A stretch of 64,000 bases of DNA from Cyclobacteriaceae bacterium. Its GTDB lineage: Bacteria; Bacteroidota; Bacteroidia; Cytophagales; Cyclobacteriaceae. The stretch lies in contig JANQEU010000046.1 in NCBI GenBank assembly GCA_028278225.1, positions 62,001 through 126,000 on the forward strand, read 5' to 3'. The translations under genes were made by a program, and so were the position numbers. The first letter of the stretch is position 1, and the number at the start of each line of letters is the position of its first letter. Below are positions 55,878-64,000 of this stretch, in pieces. Below the pieces are notes generated by a model that worked only from the letters and a program-made list of their open reading frames with translations, did not search any database and was not told the origin of the DNA.

Positions 55878-56834
55878 TCATTTGATAAATGACTTTCCGT
55901 CAAGGTTTGCTTCAATCTCCGGCGGCGCTGATATCTCCAGGTGATCCAAAATAGATGGTAATATGTCTACCACTGGTGGGTTTTCGTGAAAAGAAGGTTT
56001 CAAATCCTTGCGGTTCGTCACGATCCATGTAGTACGCTCCCGCTCGGATTGTCCTCCATGCCCTTTGCCATCCTCCGGTTTTCTCCCGTGATCCGTTGTG
56101 ATCACAATCATCCAGTCCTCGCCAAAAGTATCCATACGATCCTTAACTGCGGACCAGATCCTTCCAACCTGAATGTCCGCTTTTTCAACAGCATCAAACA
56201 TCTGTGGGCTGTCCCCGTATTTATGTCCCATGTCATCGGTAAACTCCAGGTAAACCCATGATACATCCGGGCCCTCTTCTTTTATATACCGGCTGGCTTC
56301 CCTGGACACATGCTCATCGATATCAAAAATGAATTTTCTGGTATCGTCGTGAGGAAAGGTTTCATGATCATTTTCAAATCCATCAAAAGCATAGTCAAAT
56401 TGCAAATTGCCTGCCTCTGGCAAGCCTTCCCCGATAAGCTTCGTACGATTGTCCTCCCAGGTTGAAAATATGGCAATCTTTTTGTTCGGATCGGCATTTT
56501 TCACAATCCTGAATATATTCCAGTAGTCATAATTCGGGTCTTTTACTGAATTACCCCAGACATTATGCTTATTCCCCCATGTTCCGGTAATCAGATTCAT
56601 ACAGCCTGGCGCCGAAATAGTAGGTGTCTCGCTCTCTTCTCCCAGCTCGCCTCCCTGGTAGGACCTTGTATACGCGCCTGTTTGCGCAATTTCATCAAGC
56701 ACCGGAGTTTCTACTTTTTCAATAACATCGGCAGGAATGCCGTCCAGCAGGATAAATACTGCTTTCTTTTGACCGGTAAGGGACAGACTTATCGCAAAGC
56801 AAAGTGTAAACAACAGATTTCTTAATTGAAGCAT
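55878..56834 (-). CDS. Alkaline-phosphatase-superfamily phosphodiesterase (nucleotide pyrophosphatase-like), secreted
   Basis: 318 residues with a signal peptide (MLQLRNLLFTLCFAISLSL). AVFILLDGIPADVI gives the first metal Asp31; ETPTISAPGCMNLITGTWG holds the Thr/Ser nucleophile at 72-74; VYLEFTDDMGHKYG and VITTDHGRKPEDGKGHGG supply the other metal ligands. This is the type I phosphodiesterase / ectonucleotide pyrophosphatase pattern. It is shorter than many members, lacking large inserts. Substrate may be nucleotides, phospholipid head groups or sugar phosphates. It stands alone on the minus strand between palindromic spacer DNA and an EF-hand gene. Confidence 0.87.
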   Translation of the reverse strand: MLQLRNLLFTLCFAISLSLTGQKKAVFILLDGIPADVIEKVETPVLDEIAQTGAYTRSYQGGELGEESETPTISAPGCMNLITGTWGNKHNVWGNSVKDPNYDYWNIFRIVKNADPNKKIAIFSTWEDNRTKLIGEGLPEAGNLQFDYAFDGFENDHETFPHDDTRKFIFDIDEHVSREASRYIKEEGPDVSWVYLEFTDDMGHKYGDSPQMFDAVEKADIQVGRIWSAVKDRMDTFGEDWMIVITTDHGRKPEDGKGHGGQSERERTTWIVTNRKDLKPSFHENPPVVDILPSILDHLEISAPPEIEANLDGKSFIK

Positions 56835-56880
56835 TTTCCAATATTAAGCTTTGTCTTAACTGAATCCGTCTTTTACAGAT

Positions 56881-57435
56881 TCACTCCCAGCTACCAAAAG
56901 TCCAGTTTCCGTTAGCTTCCCTGCTGGGAGAGGTTAAAAATTCCTTAAATCCATTTTCCAGTTCCCGTTTATTGATCTTCTTATCATGATCCGTGTCAAG
57001 CGACTCAAATCCTTTGGGAACTTCGGTTATATTCAGTCCATAGATCCTGAACATGTCGATGTATTCGTTTTCGGTGATACTGCCGTCATGATTTTGATCA
57101 AACATTTCAAAAACCTTGTTCAGAAACAAATCGACAAATTCATCGATGATCTCTTCATCATCCATGGTCAAAGCAAAATCAAAATAGTGCAGCCAGAGAT
57201 CAAGTGTTATGGCATCAGCCTGTTTATGTGGAATGCTGTTAAAAATGGTGGTGTAAATATGTTTGCATTTTTCCATCACACTTTCATGATCCGGACTGCC
57301 GGGTTCCCAATTCAAAGCAACACAAATATTTTCCCCAAGATGGGTGAAATCCCTCTCCTGGAGAATTTCGTTTTTGTCTTTGTCGAGTATATCAAACAGA
57401 TGTGTAAGTTTCTGCCTTTGGATCAGAGATAACAT
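56881..57435 (-). CDS. EF-hand calcium-binding protein
   Basis: 184 residues, no signal peptide, acidic. Loops that fit EF-hands lie at 18-29 (DKDKNEILQERD), 113-124 (DQNHDGSITENE) and 147-158 (DTDHDKKINKRE); the region around residues 74-85 may be a degenerate hand. The four-helix-pair layout resembles calerythrin and sarcoplasmic calcium-binding proteins found in some bacteria. It probably buffers or senses Ca2+ in the cytoplasm. It lies upstream of the phosphodiesterase gene (46-bp gap), but functional coupling is uncertain. Confidence 0.85.
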   Translation of the reverse strand: MLSLIQRQKLTHLFDILDKDKNEILQERDFTHLGENICVALNWEPGSPDHESVMEKCKHIYTTIFNSIPHKQADAITLDLWLHYFDFALTMDDEEIIDEFVDLFLNKVFEMFDQNHDGSITENEYIDMFRIYGLNITEVPKGFESLDTDHDKKINKRELENGFKEFLTSPSREANGNWTFGSWE

Positions 57436-57563
57436 AATTATGGTTAGGTTGATTTATAAATGTAATGAAATATTTCAGTTTCGTGGTAATATGCTGTTCA
57501 ATGCCATTTTAAGCCCAAAACAGATTTGAAGAAGATTGCGGATAGTTTGTAACTTGTATATAA

Positions 57564-58166
57564 ATGAAGATCATTCCACAGATTCTGTTTGCATTAGGGA
57601 TAATTCTCCTGGCAGGTTGTGATTCATCTAAACAACTAAGTGATCTTGAGATGACGCCCGAAAGTGATGTGGAGGTATACTATCTGCCTGGTTCCAAAAC
57701 GCCATACACGGGAAAGGTCCTTCAGAAGTATCCTTCCGGTCAGGTCATGATCCGGGGCACACTGACCCATGGACGATGGGAGGGTGATCATCTGTCTTTT
57801 TATGAAAATGGTGAAGAGAAGATCCGCTGTTATTACGAATCTGGCAAACTGGAGAATGAGTACGTCAGTCTCTACGAAGGAGGCCAGCTAAAGGAATCCG
57901 GACAATACGAAAATGGACTGGAAAGCGGTGAGTTCGTTATTTTCTATGAAAACGGCCAGATACAGGAGATCATGAGCTATGTAAGTGGAAAATTGGACGG
58001 TGAGTATGTTTACTATGACGAGCAGGGAAGGGTCAAGGAAGTAATGAACTACAAAAACGGCGAGCTGGAAGGAGAATATATTGCATATGATGACCAGGGA
58101 GGGATCGAAAAGGTTGGCTACTACACCCCCGGACAGGGTTTCTCATTTTTGTCGTTTCAGTATTGA
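57564..58166 (+). CDS. YwqK/MORN-repeat-like lipoprotein
   Basis: 200 residues. MKIIPQILFALGIILLAGC is a lipoprotein leader with a good lipobox. From residue 55 on, units of about 23 residues recur, such as LSFYENGEEKIRCYYESGKL, YENGLESGEFVIFYENGQIQ and VYYDEQGRVKEVMNYKNGEL. This is the YwqK-family pattern of antiparallel strands (called an antitoxin in some databases, with little support). At least five or six units are present. Role unknown; probably outer-membrane anchored. Confidence 0.8.
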   Translation: MKIIPQILFALGIILLAGCDSSKQLSDLEMTPESDVEVYYLPGSKTPYTGKVLQKYPSGQVMIRGTLTHGRWEGDHLSFYENGEEKIRCYYESGKLENEYVSLYEGGQLKESGQYENGLESGEFVIFYENGQIQEIMSYVSGKLDGEYVYYDEQGRVKEVMNYKNGELEGEYIAYDDQGGIEKVGYYTPGQGFSFLSFQY

Positions 58167-58410
58167 GGGGTTGAAAAATTATTCCGATAAAGTGGTTGAT
58201 TGAAAAACAGATCAGGACTAATAGGCACAACTACATTGCTTTATTTAATTATAAATAATTGATTATCAGTTGTTTATATTTAATCATCAAACGCTTCATG
58301 TTGTGAAAGCAACGGCAGCCCTGTCATTTTCATTGAATTAGTGTCAGAAATCCTGTTGTGAAGTGATAGTCTATGGGATTTCATTTTTCAATGAGTAGCT
58401 TTAATGGCAT
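58167..58410. other. Convergent spacer without a clear feature
   Basis: 244 bp of AT-rich sequence. A TGATTA/TAATCA inverted repeat (around 58259-58285) may help end transcription of the convergent genes, but the arms are short. Confidence 0.3.
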
Positions 58411-60654
58411 CTATTCTACCTGAAAGTATCTTTTTATTGAGATGGGCTCACCATCGTTAGTGACTCCTTCAATTCGCACCTCAAAAGTTCCTACTACGTC
58501 AGAAGTAAAAAACTCAAAAGAAACTATGCCTGTGGAATCTGTGTTCACTAGGGGATCCCAATAAAGCAGCTCTCTCCAATCAGGGATTCTCTCACCTCTT
58601 TTGTTATTTGCCGATAGCTGTTTACGGTTGATGCCATCTTGTATTTCCAGGATGGGGATCCTCCTGGCTTTTGGTTCAAAACCAGCCAAATCGTTGTTAT
58701 AGGTGTGAAATGATATGATACCATCCAAAATAACAGGTCCGAATGAATACTTTTCATTGAGCACTTCTATATGTTCTATTGCATACGGGGAGAATTCGAG
58801 GATTTCTTTGGCGCTAACGGGCACGCCATCCAGGAATAATAGCAACTGAAAATCAGGTGCTTTCTCAAATGGGCTATCTGTAGTTTTCATATAAAAGTTA
58901 TAATCACTTTCATTTTTACTAACACCTACTTCAAGAATATATTCAATGAAGGTGTCCCTGATCGTTGGAAACCTGGTATAATCATCAAGCCGATATGTCT
59001 TGAAACCTGCAAATTGCGGGATTGTTTTCGCATTCAAACTATCTGATTGTGACAGGTAATATGCATTTTCAATCTGATTATTGATACTCCTCTCGATAAC
59101 ATTTGCAATCCTCAATGAATCATACTTGATTGTATTTTCTACAAATGGCGGGTATGAATCATAAAACTCATTTCCAATCTCGATTGGAAATTCAGTTCCT
59201 TCATCGCCGATTATAGCCAGGAATCCTGTGCTTTTTCTTTGAGGGGTTATATAGTTCAATGTGAAATTTCCACGACCATCAACTTCAGTTACCCGGATTT
59301 GATAGTCTTCACCTGGTATTGACAAACATATGGCCATATTAGTGGAATCCTTGAAATCTGATATTGAACCCTCAACAAGATCGGATCTTACCTCCGGTAA
59401 GAATTTAACAGAATCCATATCTTCATTTGCATACTTCCATTGTGACGCGATCAACAGTCTAGCAATATCATCCAATGTCGCCTCTTCATAAAAAGCCGAA
59501 GGCTCTGGATCAACAATACCCGCATTCAACAGGTGAGTACTAAAGTTGTTTTGTCTGTTATATCTATACTGTTTTGAAACGGAAATTGACAGATCTGAAT
59601 TAGCAGGAACTTCCAGTGCTATGGGCACTTTTTCCCTTGTCGAATATGTTTCAAATATCTGACCACTGTTTTTCTTAATCTTTCCATTGAATATTAATCG
59701 TTCGTTCAGGACATCTCCGCTTTCATTGGAAACAATGATCTTTAGAAAACCACCTGGCAGATCTTTCTTGAGAACTGGAAATGATGAAGTGAGGTCCACC
59801 TTTCTTTTCATTACTGAGTTTTGTGGATTAATGATTTCTACAATCCCTGTTCTGTTAGCCAGCCCCAGACCACTTTGTAACCGAATAAAATACTCATTAG
59901 GGCTGTCTTTGACATTGAGCCCGACACACCGTTCACACACATCCGGCAGGTCGTAAAACTCAAAACCGTCTCCCTTATCTACTATTGCCTGGTATTTCTG
60001 TCCGGCCTCAGGGCTGATGATAAATTCACCAAATCCTGTAATATTAGTTGTGATATCACAGATTTTCTCACCCAGAGCGGAAACGATCCGTCCTGTTGTT
60101 TTTTCCTTTGTTTGGCTGGTCGAGGACCTAATTATAACTCTGTTTTTGGTCCCTGCTACTATGGCTCCTCCTTCAGGGTAAAATCTGAGTTCTACATTGT
60201 CCGTTCCCTGAGCTTCTAGTCCCGGTTTTTCATAAGGATTGATGATAGTGACTGGTTGAATAAAAAAATCATGAAAATTCTTCATCCAGCGTGTATATGC
60301 AACAAGATGATAGTTACCTGTGGAAAATAGCGATGACAGGAAGAATTCACCGTATCCCCTACCTTCCTTCAGTCGTACTTTTGTCTGATAAACCGGTGTG
60401 CCTTTCGCGTTTAACAATTCAAGGTACAGAATACTACTCAGTCCCGAACACCTTCCAGTTTGCAAGCTGTACACAAAAACAGCATAATGCAAAGTCTCTC
60501 CAACTATCAAGTCTGTACTATTCACATGAATGTAGACATCTTCTCTAGCATTTTTAATGCTTTTCTCAGGTTGAGAACTTCCGGCATGAAATGTCAAAAG
60601 GCCAACCGTTAGGATGACTTGCTGTGTGAAATTGATAAAATTTCCATACCTCAT
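58411..60654 (-). CDS. Large secreted protein of the TonB/DUF4249 group (MG2-like beta domains)
   Basis: 747 residues with an N-terminal signal (about 1-28, ending near HAGSSQ). The N-terminal region, INDVYIHVNSTDLIVGET-like (DVYIHVNSTDLIVGETLHYA), resembles the alpha-2-macroglobulin MG2 domain family found next to TonB receptors in Bacteroidota. Later segments (GRIVSALGEKICDITTNITG; LTEVDGRGNFTLNYITP-like) look like carboxypeptidase-type beta sandwiches, and EFSPYAIEHIEVLNEKYSFG recalls a TonB-plug-like stretch. It begins 1 bp after the DUF4249 gene. Probable periplasmic or surface partner of the receptor; function unknown. Confidence 0.75.
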   Translation of the reverse strand: MRYGNFINFTQQVILTVGLLTFHAGSSQPEKSIKNAREDVYIHVNSTDLIVGETLHYAVFVYSLQTGRCSGLSSILYLELLNAKGTPVYQTKVRLKEGRGYGEFFLSSLFSTGNYHLVAYTRWMKNFHDFFIQPVTIINPYEKPGLEAQGTDNVELRFYPEGGAIVAGTKNRVIIRSSTSQTKEKTTGRIVSALGEKICDITTNITGFGEFIISPEAGQKYQAIVDKGDGFEFYDLPDVCERCVGLNVKDSPNEYFIRLQSGLGLANRTGIVEIINPQNSVMKRKVDLTSSFPVLKKDLPGGFLKIIVSNESGDVLNERLIFNGKIKKNSGQIFETYSTREKVPIALEVPANSDLSISVSKQYRYNRQNNFSTHLLNAGIVDPEPSAFYEEATLDDIARLLIASQWKYANEDMDSVKFLPEVRSDLVEGSISDFKDSTNMAICLSIPGEDYQIRVTEVDGRGNFTLNYITPQRKSTGFLAIIGDEGTEFPIEIGNEFYDSYPPFVENTIKYDSLRIANVIERSINNQIENAYYLSQSDSLNAKTIPQFAGFKTYRLDDYTRFPTIRDTFIEYILEVGVSKNESDYNFYMKTTDSPFEKAPDFQLLLFLDGVPVSAKEILEFSPYAIEHIEVLNEKYSFGPVILDGIISFHTYNNDLAGFEPKARRIPILEIQDGINRKQLSANNKRGERIPDWRELLYWDPLVNTDSTGIVSFEFFTSDVVGTFEVRIEGVTNDGEPISIKRYFQVE

Positions 60655-60655
60655 A

Positions 60656-61951
60656 TCAATCCCAAAAATCAGGTTTCTTCAATTTCCCGTAATGCCTGCA
60701 ATCAGTACAAAATGTGATACATTCGCCGAAAAAAATTGTATGTGCTACTTCAAAAGTCTCAAAATTTACGCTGACTATACACTCAAGGGTATCACCACGT
60801 TCCAATGGAATCCCATCTACTCTAGCTCCCCAGTTTGACAGGTCGATGAAATCAACTACACTAAGAGTATCATATATCACCGTGCCATCCTCCAAAGTGG
60901 TGCTATCCACTTCTACCCTGGTAGCCTTTGAAATAGAGTTGTTCAAGATTGGATCTGAACATCCTGTCCAAATAAATGGAGGATCAAAACCCTGAGGAAC
61001 AAATTCTTCAGGACTGAACACCCTACGGTTCTCAGACACCCCTGCTACTTCGAAATATCCCAGTACCGGAATAGACGGATCATCCGGGGAGTGAATATTT
61101 CCAAAAGTCGATCCTTTTTGTTTGTCAAAAAGGCTTCCGGAAGATTCGTTATTCTCTTTTACTATTTTGAAATAGTTGTGAGCCTCAGCGGAGATACTAT
61201 ATTGTTTTACGATTAGCGAGTACCTGAACACAAGCTGCGGGTCAGTTTCATCAATGAACCGGACAGGAAGTTTAGATATCCTGTTATCCGATAACCCCAG
61301 GGTCGTCCCCAAGATTAATGATTTGGACCATCTGGTCTTGTAGCAGGTGTTTGTCAGAGGCTCCCTTTTCCGTGGTAAAGAATCTCCGACTACCAAAATA
61401 TATTCTGAAAGGAGCGGAACTTGCAATTGGTGGGTCTCCTCGAATTCATACCTGTAATTCAATGGAACATCCGAATCACCACGGCTATCAACAAAAAACT
61501 GGACACCCTGCCGAACTGTTTCATTTTCCCTGGACGGAAGTATCCGGAATTCCCCATAAATACTGTCTATCGGGGGTGAAGCGTTCAGCTTCTCTTTTGA
61601 TGAAATGTATTCCCTTCCATCAGAAGTTGTGATATGAAGGAAGTATGATTTACCAACTACCCCTGCAAAGCAAGAATCCGTTTGATAGTAGCCGGGCTCT
61701 GTTTCTAGCATAAGGGCCTGAATGCCTTCATCGTCCTCAATCCAGACGCTAGCTCCTGAAACAGCAGTTCCTTCCCTATGGCCTATCGGAAAAGAATAGG
61801 AAATGCGGGCAAAATGTGATTTTACTTCATCTGTTAATGAAGCATTCACAACTAATATTTTATTGGTTCCAGATGTCACTTCGACATTGTACGGTTCCAC
61901 ACAAGAACAGAGGAAGATAAATAGTGTCTGTATTTTGCAAATATTCCTCAT
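60656..61951 (-). CDS. DUF4249 lipoprotein
   Basis: 431 residues. The leader MRNICKIQTLFIFLCSC has a lipobox Cys, followed by VEPYNVEVTSGTNKILVVNA, the typical DUF4249 opening. Beta-rich throughout, with VSGASVWIEDDEG, the GYFEVAGVSENRRVF block and a Cys pair near the C-terminus (CITFCTDCRHYG). DUF4249 proteins accompany TonB receptors in Bacteroidota and sit on the outer membrane; what they do is not established. It lies between the receptor (3-bp gap) and the large secreted protein. Confidence 0.9.
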   Translation of the reverse strand: MRNICKIQTLFIFLCSCVEPYNVEVTSGTNKILVVNASLTDEVKSHFARISYSFPIGHREGTAVSGASVWIEDDEGIQALMLETEPGYYQTDSCFAGVVGKSYFLHITTSDGREYISSKEKLNASPPIDSIYGEFRILPSRENETVRQGVQFFVDSRGDSDVPLNYRYEFEETHQLQVPLLSEYILVVGDSLPRKREPLTNTCYKTRWSKSLILGTTLGLSDNRISKLPVRFIDETDPQLVFRYSLIVKQYSISAEAHNYFKIVKENNESSGSLFDKQKGSTFGNIHSPDDPSIPVLGYFEVAGVSENRRVFSPEEFVPQGFDPPFIWTGCSDPILNNSISKATRVEVDSTTLEDGTVIYDTLSVVDFIDLSNWGARVDGIPLERGDTLECIVSVNFETFEVAHTIFFGECITFCTDCRHYGKLKKPDFWD

Positions 61952-61954
61952 AAT

Positions 61955-64000
61955 CTAGAAAGATAGATTATAGGTAATTGTAGGAATTGGATGAGGAAAC
62001 ACACTTAATTTATAACCCCTGACTCTGCCATCCTTCACGTTGAAGAAGATCGAATAGATGTTATCCCTGCCAATCAAATTGTAAACAGAAAATGTCCAGA
62101 AAGAGTGTGTCAGCTTCCTGATCTTATGGTTCCCTTCCATATTAAATCCCAGGTCCATACGGAAATATGGTGGCACCCTGAATTTATTCCGTTCGGAGTA
62201 AAGCAGGTTTTCCGATCCTTCAAAGTCCCATTTACCTACCGGGATAGTTACCGGCACTCCGGAAGCATAAACAACATTAAGCGTCATGCTATATCTTCGA
62301 GTGAATTTATAGTTGATTATGGAGTTTACATAATGTGGCTTATCATAACCGGTAGGGAAATATTTTCCGTTATTAATGGTCTCACCCGGGGAATTCCCTT
62401 CAATTTGAACCAGGGATCTTGAAAAAGTATAGTTGATCCAACCGGTGAGCCATCCCGAAGATTTCTTAGCGGACAACTCCATGCCATATGACCTGCCGTC
62501 ACCCTGCAACAGGTCTGTTTCTATTGATTTATTGAATTGCAGATGGGTCCCTACCTTGAAATCAATAAGATTTTTAATGTTTTTGTAGTATATCTCTGCA
62601 GAAACTTCAATTTCATTTTTACCACGATAGTTTTTATACATCCCTATCGAATACTGATCTGCTACCTGGGGTTTGATATGTCCGCTGGACAATCGCCAAA
62701 TGTCAGAGGGAGCAATGGATGCAGCGTTTAACAAGAGATGGATATTTTGGCTGGTCCGGTTGTAGCTTGCTTTCAGAGAAGTGGAGGAATTAAATTTATA
62801 CCTGGACGACAAACGTAATTCAGGATTATGATATTTTTTAATGACATCATTCGCACCAAAAAGGACAGTATCAGTACGATTGAAAACTTCCTTACTTACT
62901 CCTTCGGCATATCGGTATTCTGTTGCCGGTCCGAGTGCATGAAATATGGAATACCTGATACCCCCATAAAATGACAGTTTGTCATTTGGCTCAAAGTTGG
63001 CTGAAAAATAGGGGGAATAATTAACTCCTTTTTCATTTTCAACTTTGTCGGGGGATATAATGGACTCACCGCCATCAGGATATTTCATCCCTGGATTTAC
63101 CCTGTGACCTTTAGCCTGCATACCGAATTTAAAGCCGAGAGATTGACTCGCGATATAGTCAAAATCCAAAGAGGCATGTTTTTCCTGGGCACTAAAATCA
63201 ATTTTGAATGCCTGTGATACAATTTGGTCGTATCCAATGTCATAATCGTAGTCGCTAACTCCGGAACTAACAGACATCTGTAACTTATCACCGAAAGCGT
63301 GCTTCCAGTTAATGGAGAGTACTTTATTCGTATAAGAAAAATTTGTAAAAGAGAGGAGAGTATCCGCTGACAACCGGAAATTGTCAAAGCTGTAATATCC
63401 TGATACGCTGATCTCATTTCTATCATTAATCGTATCCTCTATTTTACCTACCAGATCACGGAATGATACTTTGTTATTACCCAGGGGAGAATCTTTAATT
63501 CTGTTGATCACAAAATCAGAATAGGTGCCCCTGCCACCCAGCATGACAGATGGTCCTTTTTTAAAAATTGGTCCCTCAATCACCATCCCGGAAGTAATCA
63601 GACCAATACCTCCCTTACCTGAAAATTTCTCCTTATTCGGACTTTTTGTTTTTATTTCGACGACAGATGATAACCTGCCGCCATATATCACAGGGATACT
63701 GCTTTTATAGATCTCCATGCCTTTGATAGCGTCGGAGTTAAAAACTGAGAAGAATCCAAAAAAATGAGAGGTATTGTACACCGGCGTTCCATCTAATAGA
63801 AAAAGGTTTTGATCGGCTTTACCTCCCCTGATATTGAGGCCGGCAGATCCTTCTCCAACTTTTTGGACTCCCGAAATAGTCGTGGCTATCTTGAGAATGT
63901 CTTTTTCCCCAAGCAATACAGGAACTACTTTGGCTTCCTCCGTCGTGATCTTTGTAAGGCCCATCATTGGATTTGTCACATTTTGATCCCGGTCAGCTTC
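61955..64000 (-). CDS. TonB-dependent receptor, 5' end outside the window
   Basis: The reading frame is open to the right edge of the window, so the start and any carboxypeptidase-like N-terminal domain lie beyond 64000. A GTG at 63979 is in frame but is internal to the plug domain and not the start. Visible residues include the plug (ISGVQKVGEGSAGLNIRGG, LFLLDGTPVYNTSHFFGFF) and then the 22-strand barrel with alternating aromatic and polar residues, ending in a typical terminal strand (PIPTITYNLSF). It transports an unknown ligand; it is of the class paired with DUF4249, not with SusD. Confidence 0.9.
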   Translation of the reverse strand, partial: EADRDQNVTNPMMGLTKITTEEAKVVPVLLGEKDILKIATTISGVQKVGEGSAGLNIRGGKADQNLFLLDGTPVYNTSHFFGFFSVFNSDAIKGMEIYKSSIPVIYGGRLSSVVEIKTKSPNKEKFSGKGGIGLITSGMVIEGPIFKKGPSVMLGGRGTYSDFVINRIKDSPLGNNKVSFRDLVGKIEDTINDRNEISVSGYYSFDNFRLSADTLLSFTNFSYTNKVLSINWKHAFGDKLQMSVSSGVSDYDYDIGYDQIVSQAFKIDFSAQEKHASLDFDYIASQSLGFKFGMQAKGHRVNPGMKYPDGGESIISPDKVENEKGVNYSPYFSANFEPNDKLSFYGGIRYSIFHALGPATEYRYAEGVSKEVFNRTDTVLFGANDVIKKYHNPELRLSSRYKFNSSTSLKASYNRTSQNIHLLLNAASIAPSDIWRLSSGHIKPQVADQYSIGMYKNYRGKNEIEVSAEIYYKNIKNLIDFKVGTHLQFNKSIETDLLQGDGRSYGMELSAKKSSGWLTGWINYTFSRSLVQIEGNSPGETINNGKYFPTGYDKPHYVNSIINYKFTRRYSMTLNVVYASGVPVTIPVGKWDFEGSENLLYSERNKFRVPPYFRMDLGFNMEGNHKIRKLTHSFWTFSVYNLIGRDNIYSIFFNVKDGRVRGYKLSVFPHPIPTITYNLSF

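Noticed and set aside
61955-63979. SusC-type receptor of a polysaccharide locus
   Set aside because: No SusD-like gene is next to it; the partners are DUF4249 and a large MG2-like protein.
1-64000. tRNA, rRNA or riboswitch genes
   Set aside because: No stretch showed cloverleaf, rRNA or known riboswitch core sequence on reading; small RNAs cannot be excluded.

Overview
The window looks like chromosomal DNA of a free-living member of the Bacteroidota, probably of the Cytophagales type. This is inferred from gene content: many lipoprotein signals with a Cys shortly after the hydrophobic stretch, a TonB receptor / DUF4249 / large secreted protein triad at the right end, tandem DUF1080 domains, Tat-exported Gfo/Idh/MocA oxidoreductases, weak Shine-Dalgarno sites and moderate GC. 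No rRNA, tRNA, integrase or transposase was seen.

Layout. 1-12.8 kb (+): an (alpha/alpha)6-type glycosidase flanked by a 110-bp direct repeat, then two GH38-type alpha-mannosidases, an MFS sugar porter, a family III CoA-transferase, an SDR and a small cupin. 12.8-13.7 kb (-): an AraC regulator. 13.9-24.8 kb (+): a third GH38, a second porter, an unusual SDR, a lactonase, an RraA-fold aldolase-like protein, a Phd/PIN toxin-antitoxin pair, a UxuA-like dehydratase and a TPP-dependent IorA-like enzyme. 24.8-31.5 kb (-): two AAA/DUF4143 ATPases, each with the same upstream iteron array, bracketing a GH18 and a GH95. 31.6-42.4 kb (-): GH92, AraC regulator, GH47, third porter, SDR, second CoA-transferase, enoyl-CoA hydratase family protein and a leaderless solute-binding-like protein (given in transcription order). 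42.5-50 kb: a Tat oxidoreductase, uxaC, a glycyl radical enzyme with its activase, and canonical uxuA. 50-52.8 kb (+): double DUF1080 protein and a Tat oxidoreductase. 53-58.2 kb: an unassigned secreted lipoprotein between hairpin-rich spacers, a phosphodiesterase, an EF-hand protein and a YwqK/MORN-like lipoprotein. 58.4-64 kb (-): the TonB receptor group, with the receptor cut by the window edge.

How the genes fit. The hydrolases (GH38 x3, GH92, GH47, GH95, GH18) point to alpha-mannosidic, possibly fucosylated glycans such as N-glycan or mannan material. No SusC/SusD pair is present. Instead, three times over, a mannosidase is followed by an MFS porter and an SDR. Together with a lactonase, two mannonate dehydratase-family proteins and an RraA-fold protein, this suggests oxidation of free mannose to mannonate and then 2-keto-3-deoxygluconate without phosphorylation. 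That route is inferred, not shown. UxaC and UxuA would feed glucuronate-derived material into the same intermediate. The CoA-transferase / hydratase and TPP steps are not explained by any route I recognise and are the most likely place for new chemistry.

Other standouts: the phased iterons shared by the two DUF4143 ATPases; the old 110-bp duplication carrying a dead copy of a gene start; a GH47 (a family best known from eukaryotic ER/Golgi) in a bacterial operon; a HypD-like glycyl radical enzyme beside uronate genes; and a sizeable secreted protein of no recognised family.
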